From contig CAYZTM010000017.1 in the NCBI GenBank assembly GCA_964481425.1, positions 1 to 64,000 on the forward strand: a stretch of 64,000 bases of DNA. The letters run 5' to 3'. The notes beneath the pieces are model-generated. The model saw only the letters and a list, made by a program, of their open reading frames with translations, was not told the origin of the DNA and did not search any database. The stretch's first letter is position 1; each line of letters opens with the position of its first letter. Both the position numbers and the translations under genes were made by a program. This DNA comes from MKUN01 sp964481425. Lineage in GTDB: Bacteria; Bacteroidota; Bacteroidia; Chitinophagales; Chitinophagaceae. Positions 8,124 to 15,565 of the stretch are shown in pieces.

Positions 8124-8882
8124 TTAAAAATCGTCTTCTATCTGCTGGCAAGTAATAATTCTTGTAAGTAAAATATCAAATTCATCCTGATTTGAATATA
8201 GATGTTTGAACTTTTTTAATTGGGCGATGAGTTTCGGAATATCTGCATCGTTTTCAACCATTATGTATTTTACATCGCTAAATGAAAGAGGAAGATTAAC
8301 CCTACTGTCTTTAATGTGGGGTTTAGTTGGGTAATCTTTTTGCAATTGGTCGTACTCATCTTGCCGGTACATTTGCTGGTATGTTTCTGGAAGTAGCGGA
8401 GTGCATCTCCATTCCCTCTCCTTATAAAATTCGTAATCCCCTCTATTTACGTCATCTCGCTTTAGAATACCTCTATGATTTTTTATTGCTTGCAATACAC
8501 TTAATAAGCCAATGTTTAAATCATTAAACCCCTCTTCCCCATAAAGGCTTGCATAATTGCTCAAAACATATCTATGTATTTTAAAAATCCCTTCATTAGG
8601 AACAGACAGATTTTCTAAATAAAAAACAGGGTTAAAACCGTGAAGGGTCGCAAAATCTTTTGAAACGCCAACCGCAAAACTGCCATATTTACCAATATGT
8701 TCCGTTACCTGTGAAAGGGGTATATCGCAAAACGAAATTATCGGTACTGCATAAGAATGAATTGCCCCGTTTGTAATAATTTCCTCTTTACAATAAGACG
8801 GGTAAAAGCCTCCCTCTAAAATCTGGAATAGCTTATCTAAAGTGTCTGTATAATGAAATAGGGATTGTGAATTAAATACCAT
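8124..8882 (-). CDS. AbiGi-like abortive-infection protein
   Basis: A 252-residue protein with features I associate with the AbiGi family (Pfam PF10899): an N-terminal SLFHYTDTLDKLFQILEGGF, then YCKEE, ISFCDIPLSQV, GKYGSFAVGVSKDF, PVFYL and the conserved EREWR near residue 160. In Lactococcus, AbiGi acts with AbiGii in abortive phage resistance and is usually annotated as the antitoxin. No AbiGii nucleotidyltransferase is adjacent, so this copy is either orphan or uses a different partner. It lies between the GIY-YIG and Fic genes, all leftward. The assignment is from motif memory. Confidence 0.7.
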   Translation of the reverse strand: MVFNSQSLFHYTDTLDKLFQILEGGFYPSYCKEEIITNGAIHSYAVPIISFCDIPLSQVTEHIGKYGSFAVGVSKDFATLHGFNPVFYLENLSVPNEGIFKIHRYVLSNYASLYGEEGFNDLNIGLLSVLQAIKNHRGILKRDDVNRGDYEFYKEREWRCTPLLPETYQQMYRQDEYDQLQKDYPTKPHIKDSRVNLPLSFSDVKYIMVENDADIPKLIAQLKKFKHLYSNQDEFDILLTRIITCQQIEDDF

Positions 8883-8923
8883 AATAATGGATTTTGTGAT
8901 TTAGATATCTACATCATACCCAT

Positions 8924-10060
8924 CTACGAAAATAGCTCAATATACTTTGTAAAGGCAAATATCCTGTTACGCTTAAAACCAGTCAATTCATGCAAAATAT
9001 CCAACCTAATAAAATCAGCAATTAATCTATTAGCCGTAGCTATGTTTATTTCTAACAATGCGCTTGTATCGGCAGCATCAATAATTGGATTCTTAAAAAG
9101 CAACATTAAAAACCTTGCAGCCAAAGCCGACTTTTTTCCCAGCGTTATAATCTTTTGGCTTTCTATACCTTGCTTTAGGCTAATGATTGCCTTAAAGGTA
9201 TTAATAGAGTTTTCAGCAGTTTCATGTACCCCTACCAAAAAGAATTTTAACCATTGGATAAGGTTATTCTTTGTTCTTACATTCGTAAGATTGTCGTAGT
9301 ATAGGCTTTTATTGTGCTCAAAAAAAGCAGAAAGATATAATGAAGGTTTTTGCAGCACACCTGCATTAACTAAGTAAAGAACAATCAATAACCTGCCTAA
9401 CCTTCCATTGCCATCTAAGAAAGGGTGGATAGTTTCAAATTGGTAATGTGCAATACCTGCTTTAATTAGTGGCGGTAACTTCGATTGATTGTTGATGAAC
9501 TTTTCCAAATCAGCCATCAGGTCATCTACTTTGCCGGGGTGGGGCGGAATAAATGTGGCATCTTTAATAGAGGCTCCACCTATCCAGTTTTGGCTTGTCC
9601 TGTACTCACCCGGTTGTTTATGCTTGCCCCGTACTCCCTGCATTAAGACACGGTGGGTTTCCTTTAAAAGCCTATTGCTGATAGGTAGGCTCTCCAAATT
9701 GCTGATTGCTGCATTTATGGCCTTAATATAGTTTTGAACTTCCGACCAGTCATCTCTTTTTTCAGGGTCAATATCCTGCTCTTTCATCAGTGCCTCTTCC
9801 ACATGGGTTTGTGTGCCTTCAATTTTACTGCTTAATGTAGCCTCCTTTGTAATGTGCATTTTTATAAAAAAGTCCACATCAGGTATTAATGTACCAAAGG
9901 CGTTTAGCTCACCTATTTTCCTGTCTGCTTTACTCAAAAGCTCCAGAACCTCGTTATTATCTATATTCCAATCAGAATCAATTACATTGGGTAAAAAGCT
10001 CTGATATTCATATTGCCTTTCCCATTGACCTGATTTAAACTTCGATAATATTATGTCCAT
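8924..10060 (-). CDS. Fic family protein with N-terminal inhibitory helix
   Basis: A 378-residue Fic protein. The catalytic motif HPFLDGNGRLGR (212-223) is intact. The inhibitory motif SSKIEG (77-82; S/T-xxx-E-G/N) lies on the N-terminal side, making it a class II Fic that is autoinhibited within one chain. The C-terminal ~100 residues look like a winged helix (INTATANRLIADF-type segment near residue 340), common in this Fic subclass. Such enzymes transfer AMP to protein targets. It is preceded by repeated TATTTGCAG boxes that its winged helix could bind (inferred). It may be the toxin component of the cargo. Confidence 0.9.
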   Translation of the reverse strand: MDIILSKFKSGQWERQYEYQSFLPNVIDSDWNIDNNEVLELLSKADRKIGELNAFGTLIPDVDFFIKMHITKEATLSSKIEGTQTHVEEALMKEQDIDPEKRDDWSEVQNYIKAINAAISNLESLPISNRLLKETHRVLMQGVRGKHKQPGEYRTSQNWIGGASIKDATFIPPHPGKVDDLMADLEKFINNQSKLPPLIKAGIAHYQFETIHPFLDGNGRLGRLLIVLYLVNAGVLQKPSLYLSAFFEHNKSLYYDNLTNVRTKNNLIQWLKFFLVGVHETAENSINTFKAIISLKQGIESQKIITLGKKSALAARFLMLLFKNPIIDAADTSALLEINIATANRLIADFIRLDILHELTGFKRNRIFAFTKYIELFS

Positions 10061-10091
10061 ATTTTGTGCTATTATTTCCTGCTAATATAAC

Positions 10092-10146
10092 TATTTATAT
10101 TTGCAGGAAAGTCATTTTCTGCAAATAAGCTTATTTATATTTGCAG
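10092..10146 (-). promoter_or_regulatory. Repeated operator boxes upstream of the Fic gene
   Basis: TATTTATATTTGCAG occurs twice as a perfect 15-bp direct repeat (10092-10106 and 10132-10146), starts exactly 40 bp apart. Between them an inverted copy (CTGCAAATA, 10119-10127) makes a 9-bp inverted repeat with the first unit. A looser copy (CCTGCTAATATAA) lies at 10078-10090, next to the Fic start at 10060. Such dense spacing suggests cooperative binding of a repressor, possibly the Fic protein itself. Confidence 0.6.
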
Positions 10147-10194
10147 ATTAAAGCCTCTTAAAACCCCCTCATTTCATATACAGCATTTACTATA

Positions 10195-11313
10195 TCACAT
10201 ATCCAGCTTTATTTTATCAGCCGCTTCCCTTTTGGTTTGGTCAATGATTTTTGCATAAACCTGGGTTGTTTTAAGTTCTCTATGTCCCAACATCTTTGAC
10301 ACTGTGTATATGTCCGTACCATTGCTAAGTTGCAAGGTGGCGTATGTATGCCTAAAGCAATGGAAAGTTATATCCTTGTCTATACCCGCCTTAGCTACCC
10401 ATTTTGTCAGGTTTGCATTCATATAAGCCGAATATACCAATCCATCAAATACTTTGTCATTTGCCCCCTTTCTTTGCCCTATTAAACTATATGCCTGTTC
10501 AGAAATGGGTAACACCTCAAAGCCCTTAGTTTTTTTCTGCCTGAACCGGATAAAATACTCGTTATTGCTTTCCTGTATTTCGCCCCAAATCAATTTCTCT
10601 ATATCAGAGAACCGCAATCCGGTTAATGCTGAAAATAGTCCGGCCTGCTTTAGCAAGGGTATATTACATTCAGTTTTTGCAAGCTTGTTCAATTCCTCCA
10701 TAGTTAAGAATTGCCTTTCAGTTTCCGCTTGTTTTATGGGTTCTATCCTCGCATTAAGGTCGGTATCCAGATAGCCGTCCTTATACGCTTGTTTAAGGGC
10801 TGCCTTAAACTTATTGAAATACGATACCGCCGAATTTTGCGAAAGGGTTGTTTGCTTGCTCCTTTTGCTGGGTGCGGTTAACAGGTATTCTTTGAACTCA
10901 TTACATACATGTTCATTTAGGGCTGCAAAAGCTAAACTGCCGCCTGTAAAATCCTGAATGTAGTTTAATGCAGAACTCCAGTTATCAGAATTGCTGCCAT
11001 TCCGCTTATTCGCCAATCTTTCAAAGTAAGCCACAAAATCAGCCTTTTGCTTTCCGTCCGATAGAAAGCCATACTGCCCTTTCTGTATTTCTAATTGCCG
11101 CTTTGCCTTTATGTTTTCAGCAAGCTCCAGCGTTTCTTTATTATGCTTTTTATCCACCGGGCTTTTGGCCTTGTCATATACATACAAGCCCAGAAACTCC
11201 CGCCTTGTGGGCTTTCCCGTTGCTGAATTACTTATGGGTGGATAGAAGTCCAGATACAGGCTTTGCCTTGCCCCTGATATGGTTTTTTGCCTTAGTGTTA
11301 CTTTAGTAGCCAT
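10195..11313 (-). CDS. Tyrosine recombinase (integrase) of the element
   Basis: A 372-residue integrase of the Bacteroidetes phage/ICE type. It has an N-terminal arm-binding domain, a SAM-like core-binding domain (about 90-190) and a catalytic domain with R234 (TGLRFSDIE), K261 region (QKKTKG), H318-xx-R321 (HCFRHTYAT), H344 (LGHREL) and nucleophile Y353 (QVYAKI). All catalytic residues are present. It should cut the 18-bp att core at the mnmE terminus. Its start overlaps the upstream HTH gene by 1 nt (TAATG), so the pair is co-translated. Confidence 0.95.
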   Translation of the reverse strand: MATKVTLRQKTISGARQSLYLDFYPPISNSATGKPTRREFLGLYVYDKAKSPVDKKHNKETLELAENIKAKRQLEIQKGQYGFLSDGKQKADFVAYFERLANKRNGSNSDNWSSALNYIQDFTGGSLAFAALNEHVCNEFKEYLLTAPSKRSKQTTLSQNSAVSYFNKFKAALKQAYKDGYLDTDLNARIEPIKQAETERQFLTMEELNKLAKTECNIPLLKQAGLFSALTGLRFSDIEKLIWGEIQESNNEYFIRFRQKKTKGFEVLPISEQAYSLIGQRKGANDKVFDGLVYSAYMNANLTKWVAKAGIDKDITFHCFRHTYATLQLSNGTDIYTVSKMLGHRELKTTQVYAKIIDQTKREAADKIKLDM

Positions 11314-11663
11314 TATGCAAATAGTTTGTCAATTTCAGAACGTTTAATAACAGTACGCTTGCCAATCTTTAATGCCTTAATATCATTCCTTTTAATACTC
11401 CTCCAGATTGTCCAACGGCTAATCCCCAGCAACTCACAAACATCTGTTATACTTAAAAACTCCTTAGCCTTTAAATCCTCAATAGGCTTTGATTTGATTT
11501 GCTGGGTTTCCACTACCACCGCTTCAATTTTAGCCGCCCTCTGCCGGGCTTTATAGTGCATCTTAGCACAATGGTCGGAGCAGGTTTTTGAGGTTGTTTT
11601 CTTAGCCTCAAACTCCTTTCCGCAATGCTGGCAAATCTTATTGATACGAATGTTTGAACTCAT
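11313..11663 (-). CDS. Zinc-ribbon plus HTH excisionase-like protein
   Basis: A 116-residue protein. The N-terminus has a CxxC...CxxxC zinc-ribbon-like segment (CQHCGKEF, then TCSDHC). The C-terminal half is an HTH_17 domain (LSITDVCELLGISRWTIWRS, then ALKIGKRTVIKRSEIDKLF) as in recombination directionality factors. It overlaps the integrase start by 1 nt. Its start codon lies at the edge of five 10-bp repeats, which may be its own binding sites. A role as excisionase or integrase regulator is inferred from fold and coupling. Confidence 0.82.
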   Translation of the reverse strand: MSSNIRINKICQHCGKEFEAKKTTSKTCSDHCAKMHYKARQRAAKIEAVVVETQQIKSKPIEDLKAKEFLSITDVCELLGISRWTIWRSIKRNDIKALKIGKRTVIKRSEIDKLFA

Positions 11664-11710
11664 TTGTTGCTATTTGTTGCAAGTCGGTGCAATATGTTGC
11701 TATATGTTGC
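11661..11710. repeat. Five 10-bp repeats ending GTTGC upstream of the excisionase-like gene
   Basis: Five contiguous 10-bp units end TTGTTGC, TTGTTGC, TCGGTGC, TATGTTGC and TATGTTGC at 11670, 11680, 11690, 11700 and 11710. The period is exactly 10 bp, so all copies face one side of the helix. They start at the HTH gene start codon and cover its promoter region. A binding array for the HTH protein or the integrase is the likely meaning. Confidence 0.6.
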
Positions 11711-11733
11711 ACTAATTCACCAAATGGGCTTTC

Positions 11734-11792
11734 AGGTACAATTAAGGTACAATAGACCGCAATAAGGTACAGCTAAGGTACAAAAAGGTACA
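11734..11792. repeat. Five helically phased AGGTACA repeats (arm-type sites or iterons)
   Basis: AGGTACA occurs at 11734, 11745, 11765, 11776 and 11786, with steps of 11, 20, 11 and 10 bp. The array sits between the integrase genes and the right att core, where lambda-type recombinases have arm sites. Similar units occur inside the left end (970-990). An iteron role in replication is the alternative. The rest of 11793-11906 is AT-rich with nothing further recognised. Confidence 0.6.
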
Positions 11793-11906
11793 AAACAAAG
11801 CAAAGTATTGATTAATATTAATTAAGGAGGGAAATTGCTGAAATGCTTGTTAGATAAGGTATTTACAGGGATATTATTGCATTACTGTTTCTTTATTTAT
11901 GATTAG

Positions 11907-11924
11907 TTACTTTCCGATACAGAA
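11907..11924 (-). other. Right attachment site at the mnmE terminus
   Basis: On the minus strand it reads TTCTGTATCGGAAAGTAA, the last five codons of mnmE plus stop (FCIGK). The same terminal 18 bp of trmE/thdF is the core used by SGI1-family islands. The element lies immediately downstream of the mnmE stop, and the gene remains intact. Confidence 0.78.
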
Positions 11925-13274
11925 CTTCGAGAAAATATAATCCAGCTTATCCTCAGTAGTGATCTCCCCGGTTATCTCCCCTAAGTAATACAGGCAGCGG
12001 CGTATATCCAGCGCTATGAGGTCGCCGGGTATATTATTGTCCATACCGTTCTTTATGTCCTGCAGCGATCTTACCACTTCCTGCAGTGCTGCATAGTGCC
12101 GTGCATTCGTCACTATGGTGCCTTCCTGTTTTACCTGCCCCAGCACTACCAGGTCAAACAAACGCTGCTTTAGTTCCTCTATGTTTTCCTTGTTCTTCGC
12201 CGATATGTACAAAGGCTCCTCCCCATATCCTTTTCTTGCAGCGTCCATACCTGTAGCATCCACCTTATTGCCCACCAGCAGGTACTTTACCCCTGCCTCC
12301 TCAAACTCTCCTTTTTGAATGTTGACTTTTGAATGTTCCCCTGAGTTCACATCAAACAGGTACACCACTATATCTGCCCTGCTCATAGCATCTTTACTGC
12401 GTTGCACTCCTATTTGTTCCACAAGGTCGGCAGTATGCTCTCTTATGCCCGCCGTATCCACTATCCGGAACAGGATGCCGTTTATATTCAGCGCCTCTTC
12501 TATCGTGTCCCTCGTGGTGCCTGCTATCTCGCTCACTATCGCCCGTTCTTCATTCAGCAGGGCATTCAGCAGGGTACTCTTTCCGGCATTCGGCCGGCCC
12601 ACTATCGCCACATTCACCCCTTTCTTTATCACGTTGCCCAGCCTGAAGGAATCCACCAATTGCCCTGCCCTTTTACTGAGGCGTTCTACAAGGGTGTATA
12701 ACTGTGTCCTGTCGGCAAACTCCACATCCTCCTGGCTAAAGTCCAGCTCCAGTTCTATCAATGCGCTGAACTTGATCAGCTCTTCCCGCATCTCCCTTAG
12801 CTCATCGCTAAAGCCGCCGCGCAGGGTATGCATAGCCGCCTGCTGGGCCGCTTTGCTATGGCTGGCTATCAGGTCGGCCACAGCCTCAGCCTGTGCCAGG
12901 TCCAGCTTACCGTTCAGGAAGGCCCTTTGCGTGAACTCACCCGGTTTAGCGGGTACAGCGCCTTGCTGTACACACAGGTTGGTCACCTGCTCCAGCACAT
13001 ATTGCGAGCCATGGCAGCTTATCTCTACTATATCTTCTCCTGTATAGCTTTTGGGGGCCTTGTACAGGCTCACTACCACCTCATCTATCACCGTATCTCC
13101 ATCCGCTATCCTGCCAAAATGCAGCGTATGCGATGCCTGCCTGGTGAGATCTTTTCCCCTGAATATTTTATGCACAATATCTATGGCATCAGTACCGCTC
13201 AGTCGTATCACGCCTATCGCGCCCTCACCCGGTGGTGTGGCCAGTGCCACTATCGTTTCGTTTATCGAATACAT
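11907..13274 (-). CDS. mnmE: tRNA modification GTPase MnmE (TrmE)
   Basis: 455 residues starting MYSINETIVALATPPGEGAIG at 13274; a longer frame exists but enters a repeat and is not conserved. It has the N-terminal folate-binding domain, an inserted G domain with GRPNAGKSTLLN, and the C-terminal CIGK with the essential cysteine. With MnmG it forms the cmnm5 group on wobble uridine of certain tRNAs. Its 3' end serves as the attachment site of the adjoining element without loss of residues. It is divergent from dtd. Confidence 0.97.
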   Translation of the reverse strand: MYSINETIVALATPPGEGAIGVIRLSGTDAIDIVHKIFRGKDLTRQASHTLHFGRIADGDTVIDEVVVSLYKAPKSYTGEDIVEISCHGSQYVLEQVTNLCVQQGAVPAKPGEFTQRAFLNGKLDLAQAEAVADLIASHSKAAQQAAMHTLRGGFSDELREMREELIKFSALIELELDFSQEDVEFADRTQLYTLVERLSKRAGQLVDSFRLGNVIKKGVNVAIVGRPNAGKSTLLNALLNEERAIVSEIAGTTRDTIEEALNINGILFRIVDTAGIREHTADLVEQIGVQRSKDAMSRADIVVYLFDVNSGEHSKVNIQKGEFEEAGVKYLLVGNKVDATGMDAARKGYGEEPLYISAKNKENIEELKQRLFDLVVLGQVKQEGTIVTNARHYAALQEVVRSLQDIKNGMDNNIPGDLIALDIRRCLYYLGEITGEITTEDKLDYIFSKFCIGK

Positions 13275-13277
13275 TGT

Positions 13278-13401
13278 CCTCCTGACCTCCCTAAAGGAGG
13301 GATATGATTGTTTTGCATTCAAAAATACTGCAAAACAAAACCTTAACCGAAACTCATTATTTTTATCGCAAAATGTTCCTCCCTTCAGGGAGGTCAGGAG
13401 G
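13278..13401. repeat. Inverted pair of CCTCCTGACCTCCCT units between mnmE and dtd
   Basis: The 15-bp unit CCTCCTGACCTCCCT at 13278-13292 recurs inverted at 13387-13401, each as part of a small hairpin (for example CCTCCCT-TC-AGGGAGG, 13378-13393). Both copies put AGGAGG just before a start codon, for mnmE on the minus strand and dtd on the plus strand. It looks like a dispersed Bacteroidetes repeat captured at both gene starts. Confidence 0.65.
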
Positions 13402-13409
13402 GTTTTCTT

Positions 13410-13862
13410 ATGCGTGCAGTCATTCAAAGGGTTTCTTCGGCAAGTGTTACCATAGAGGGCAATGTAAAAGCCGAAATCAAAACAGGCTTTCTTGTCTTAT
13501 TGGGCATTGAGACCATAGACAGCAAAGAAGATGCCGACTGGCTCTGTAAAAAAATAGTGGCCCTCCGTGTCTTCAGCGATGAGGCAGGATTAATGAACAG
13601 GGATATAAAAGAAGCAGGCGGCGATATACTACTCATCAGCCAGTTCACCCTGCATGCTGCTTACAAAAAAGGCAACCGGCCATCTTTCATTCGTGCCGCA
13701 AGGCCTGAGCAGGCCATCCCGCTTTATGAATATTGCATGGAACAACTGGGCCTGCTTATGGAGAAAGAAATTAAGAGCGGCAGCTTCGGTGCCGATATGA
13801 AAGTGGCCCTTGTAAATGATGGCCCCGTTACCATTATTATGGATACGCAGAACAAGGAATAA
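13410..13862 (+). CDS. dtd: D-aminoacyl-tRNA deacylase
   Basis: 150 residues, the usual length. It has the family signatures MRAVIQRVSSASV at the N-terminus, LLISQFTLHA (the SQxT motif) near residue 78, and NDGPVTI (the GP motif) near 138. The enzyme hydrolyses D-amino acids and misplaced glycine from tRNA, keeping translation homochiral. It starts a plus-strand run with tadA, a Rieske protein and an LD-carboxypeptidase. An AGGAGG lies 8 nt before the start, supplied by the repeat unit. Confidence 0.96.
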   Translation: MRAVIQRVSSASVTIEGNVKAEIKTGFLVLLGIETIDSKEDADWLCKKIVALRVFSDEAGLMNRDIKEAGGDILLISQFTLHAAYKKGNRPSFIRAARPEQAIPLYEYCMEQLGLLMEKEIKSGSFGADMKVALVNDGPVTIIMDTQNKE

Positions 13863-13885
13863 GTTATTCTATCTTTACAGCCTTG

Positions 13886-14326
13886 ATGTTTGATGACACA
13901 TATTTCATGCGTGAAGCCTTAAAACTGGCACGTACTGCCTACGAAGCAGGGGAGATACCAGTGGGTGCCATTGTAGTATGGGATAACAAAATAATTGCCC
14001 GCGGCCACAACCAGGTGGAGCAACTGAACGACAGTACCGCCCATGCCGAAATGATAGCCCTTACCGCAGCCTTCAACCAGTTGGGCAGCAAGTACCTGCC
14101 CGAAGCAACGGTATATGTAACAGTAGAGCCATGTCTTATGTGCTGCGGCGCTATGTATTGGTCCAAGGTAAGCCGCATTGTCTTCGGCACCGCCGATGTA
14201 AAGAACGGTTATAAAAAGACCACGGGCGAGAACTGGCCTTTCCACCCTAAGGCGACCCTCAGCACAGGCATACTGGCCGATGAATGCGCCCAACTGATGC
14301 GCGATTTTTTTGCGGAAAGAAGATGA
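13886..14326 (+). CDS. tadA: tRNA-specific adenosine deaminase (TadA family)
   Basis: 146 residues from ATG 13886; a TTG one codon upstream is not preferred. It is a zinc deaminase with HAEMIAL (zinc-binding His and proton-shuttling Glu) and PCLMCCGAMYWS (two zinc cysteines). The family converts A34 of tRNA-Arg to inosine. Some close Bacteroidetes relatives are guanine deaminases, so substrate is the main doubt. It follows dtd at 23 bp and is followed closely by the Rieske gene. Confidence 0.88.
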   Translation: MFDDTYFMREALKLARTAYEAGEIPVGAIVVWDNKIIARGHNQVEQLNDSTAHAEMIALTAAFNQLGSKYLPEATVYVTVEPCLMCCGAMYWSKVSRIVFGTADVKNGYKKTTGENWPFHPKATLSTGILADECAQLMRDFFAERR

Positions 14327-14327
14327 T

Positions 14328-14642
14328 ATGTACACCTGGCACAAAGCACTCGATATTACAGAACTGGAAGAGAACAAGCCCCGGGAACTGGCCGTTGGGG
14401 AAAAACGCGTTGGCATCCTGAAGCGTAATGATGTGGTATATGCCTTTGCTGCCCTCTGCCCCCATAGCGGCGCAGTACTATGCGATGGCTGGATAGATGC
14501 AAGGGGCCATATCGTTTGCCCGCTGCATAGCTATCGCTTCAATCCGGCCAACGGGTACAATAGCAGCGGCGAAGGCTATAAGCTAAAGACCTACCCCGTG
14601 GAAATAAGAGGTAGCGAAATTTTTGTAGGAATCCTATCTTAG
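14328..14642 (+). CDS. Rieske [2Fe-2S] ferredoxin-like protein
   Basis: 104 residues from ATG 14328, 1 nt after the tadA stop; an upstream ATG at 14310 would overlap tadA. The cluster ligands are clear: CPHSG and, about 17 residues on, CPLHSYRF. Small soluble Rieske proteins of this type resemble NirD and oxygenase ferredoxins and pass electrons to an oxygenase or reductase. No oxygenase partner is adjacent, so the acceptor is unknown. Confidence 0.88.
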   Translation: MYTWHKALDITELEENKPRELAVGEKRVGILKRNDVVYAFAALCPHSGAVLCDGWIDARGHIVCPLHSYRFNPANGYNSSGEGYKLKTYPVEIRGSEIFVGILS

Positions 14643-14647
14643 CATTT

Positions 14648-15565
14648 ATGCAGCATCCCCCGTATTTAAAACAGGGCTCAGTGATCGGCATCACTTGTCC
14701 TGCCAGCTACCAGCCAATGGATAAGATCGATCATGCTATCCATGTGTTGGGACAATGGGGCTTTACGGTAAAGCAAGGGCAAATACTGGGTGTCGACAAA
14801 GGCATCTATTTCTCCGGCAGCGATGAGGAACGCCTTGCCGATCTGCAAGCCATGCTCGATGATCCCGGTATCGATGCCATATTGATGGGCCGCGGTGGCT
14901 ACGGCCTCAGCCGCATCATCGACCGTATCGACTTTACTGCATTTAAAAACAAACCCAAATGGATCTGTGGCTTCAGCGACATAACCGTTCTTCATAACCA
15001 CATCCATGCCACGCTCAATGTGGCTACCCTGCACAGCCCTATGTGCGGCGCTTTTAAACCCGGCAATGAAGACAGCCCGCACATACGCAACTTCTACGAT
15101 GCTGTCACCGGGGGGGCACTGGCATACGAGGTACATCCTTCAGCATATAACAGGGCAGGTACGGCCATAGGTACGCTTACCGGTGGCAATCTTTGCCTTT
15201 TAGCTCACCTTACAGGCTCAGCTTCCGAAGTGGACACCACAGGCAAGCTATTGTTCATTGAAGACACAGGTGAATACCTGTACAACATAGACCGTATGCT
15301 GATGAACCTGAAACGGGCAGGCAAGCTAAGTGGCCTTGCCGGGCTTATAGTGGGGCATTTCGATAACATGAAGGATACTGCACGCCCCTTTGGCCAATGC
15401 GTTGAAGAGATCATCAATGATAAAGTAAAGGAATACGACTACCCCGTCTGCTTCAATTTCCCCTGTGGCCACGAAGAGATAAATTACACATTGACACTCG
15501 GCATGCCGCACAAACTCAGTGTAAGTGATGCAGGCAGCCGCCTTGAACTATTGCCTTTAGCATAG
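14648..15565 (+). CDS. ldcA: LD-carboxypeptidase (peptidase S66 family)
   Basis: 305 residues, the normal length. The N-terminal domain has VIGITCPASYQPMDK and ILMGRGGYGLSRI. The nucleophile Ser is in GFSDITVLHNHI; the C-terminal domain has GGNLCLLAHLTGS, IEDTGEYLYNIDR and VGHFDNM. The family releases the terminal D-Ala from murein tetrapeptides in the cytoplasm during peptidoglycan recycling, or hydrolyses microcin C-like compounds (MccF). It starts 5 bp after the Rieske gene, and its 3' end overlaps the convergent rhodanese gene by 9 bp. Confidence 0.92.
   Translation: MQHPPYLKQGSVIGITCPASYQPMDKIDHAIHVLGQWGFTVKQGQILGVDKGIYFSGSDEERLADLQAMLDDPGIDAILMGRGGYGLSRIIDRIDFTAFKNKPKWICGFSDITVLHNHIHATLNVATLHSPMCGAFKPGNEDSPHIRNFYDAVTGGALAYEVHPSAYNRAGTAIGTLTGGNLCLLAHLTGSASEVDTTGKLLFIEDTGEYLYNIDRMLMNLKRAGKLSGLAGLIVGHFDNMKDTARPFGQCVEEIINDKVKEYDYPVCFNFPCGHEEINYTLTLGMPHKLSVSDAGSRLELLPLA

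Larger units (their letters stand above)
913..11924. mobile_element. Integrative element inserted in the 3' end of mnmE
   Basis: An 18-bp direct repeat (17/18 identical) bounds about 11 kb that contains a tyrosine recombinase next to one end, two excisionase-like HTH genes, an HUH Rep gene and accessory genes. The right repeat is exactly the last 18 bp of mnmE including its stop. The left repeat would restore the same residues with TGA in place of TAA. Bases inside are visibly AT-richer than the flanks. No conjugation genes are seen, so it would be an IME-like or satellite-like element that moves by integrase with possible replication or mobilisation through its own HUH protein. The integration mechanism is inferred from the layout. 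Confidence 0.82.

Noticed and set aside
11661..11792. Short repeat arrays as a CRISPR
   Set aside because: Units are 7-10 bp with spacing of 10-20 bp and no unique spacers; they fit DNA-binding sites.
12828..13307. Plus-strand frame opposite mnmE
   Set aside because: Antisense to the conserved MnmE N-terminus; no domain.
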